Below, one piece after another: positions 6,041 to 6,289 of a DNA stretch of 6,289 bases. Numbering within the stretch: the stretch's first letter is position 1; every line of letters starts with the position of its first letter. The notes below the pieces were generated by a model that saw only the letters and a list, made by a program, of their open reading frames with translations, ran no database searches and was not told the origin of the DNA. Position numbers and translations under genes: made by a program. Origin of the DNA: Rickettsiales bacterium. Lineage in GTDB: Bacteria; Pseudomonadota; Alphaproteobacteria; Rickettsiales; 21-14-0-20-44-7. The DNA lies in contig JALZVI010000324.1 of NCBI GenBank assembly GCA_023301015.1, positions 1 through 6,289 on the forward strand, read 5' to 3'.

Positions 6041-6289
6041 CTATATCCGCGTAATCTTAGCCCCCAATGCATTTAACCTTTCATCTATTCTTTCGTATCC
6101 ACGATCTATCTGATGTACATTGTCTATACGACTTTGACCTTTTGCCGATAAGGCAGCGATTAATAAAGAAACACCTGCTCTGATATCTGGGGAACTCATC
6201 TGTATACCTCGTAACTGGCTCTGGCGATTGAGACCTATGACTGTCGCTCTGTGTGGATCACATAAAATAATCTGTGCACCCATCTCTAT
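6041..6289 (-). CDS. murA: UDP-N-acetylglucosamine 1-carboxyvinyltransferase, C-terminal part
   Basis: MurA transfers enolpyruvate from phosphoenolpyruvate to UDP-GlcNAc, the first committed step of peptidoglycan precursor synthesis, in the cytosol. Only the last 82 codons are in the window. The frame continues through the right edge (IEMGAQ...), so the Met codon at 6283-6281 is internal and not the start. [20 protein letters not shown] and [20 protein letters not shown] are the conserved end of the family. The Arg of DIRAG and the Arg of DRGY correspond to Arg371 and Arg397 of the E. coli enzyme, both in the active-site region. The gene ends in TAG at 6043-6041, with no sign of truncation at the 3' end. 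It is the core gene that flanks the defence-type pair. Confidence 0.95.
   Translation of the reverse strand: MEMGAQIILCDPHRATVIGLNRQSQLRGIQMSSPDIRAGVSLLIAALSAKGQSRIDNVHQIDRGYERIDERLNALGAKITRI

Overview
The window looks like a chromosomal segment of a Bacteroidota bacterium, possibly of the Saprospiria/Saprospiraceae type. This rests on the low-to-moderate G+C, start codons without clear Shine-Dalgarno sequences, a -7-like element of the Bacteroidota type (TAnnTTTG) in front of nadE, and the character of the NadE, MurA, OmpA-like and Val/Glu/Lys-repeat proteins. The lineage is inferred from protein style, not from a marker search.

Left part (1-1511, minus strand). Two closely spaced genes read leftwards. 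The first encodes a small membrane-anchored or exported protein with a degenerate OmpA-type peptidoglycan-binding domain. 39 bases later comes a protein with one N-terminal membrane segment, a short charged linker, and a very long Val/Glu/Ile/Lys repeat tract that runs off the left edge. The long plus-strand Ser/Thr/Leu-rich reading frame over the same bases is only the shadow of that repeat. Positions 1512-1765 form a divergent promoter region.

Centre (1766-3955, plus strand). A complete glutamine-dependent NAD+ synthetase gene (nadE) carries both an amidase domain and a synthetase domain with all key residues visible. It is followed by a conserved-looking 164-residue protein of unknown function that resembles a small beta-barrel. 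A short hairpin overlaps the stop codon of that gene.

Right part (3956-6289). Positions 3956-4199 hold no intact gene, but they do contain what looks like the broken N-terminal part of a HigA-type antitoxin, interrupted by a stop and a frame change. Then come two minus-strand genes that overlap by 4 bases: an AAA_21-type ATPase and a DUF4276-type (TOPRIM-like) protein. This pair looks like an ATPase plus nuclease-type defence module, similar in layout to PARIS or OLD-type systems. The module lies directly behind the 3' end of murA (cell-wall precursor synthesis), which enters from the right edge. The broken antitoxin, the defence-type pair and patches of lower G+C suggest that 3956-5953 is an accessory insertion between core genes.
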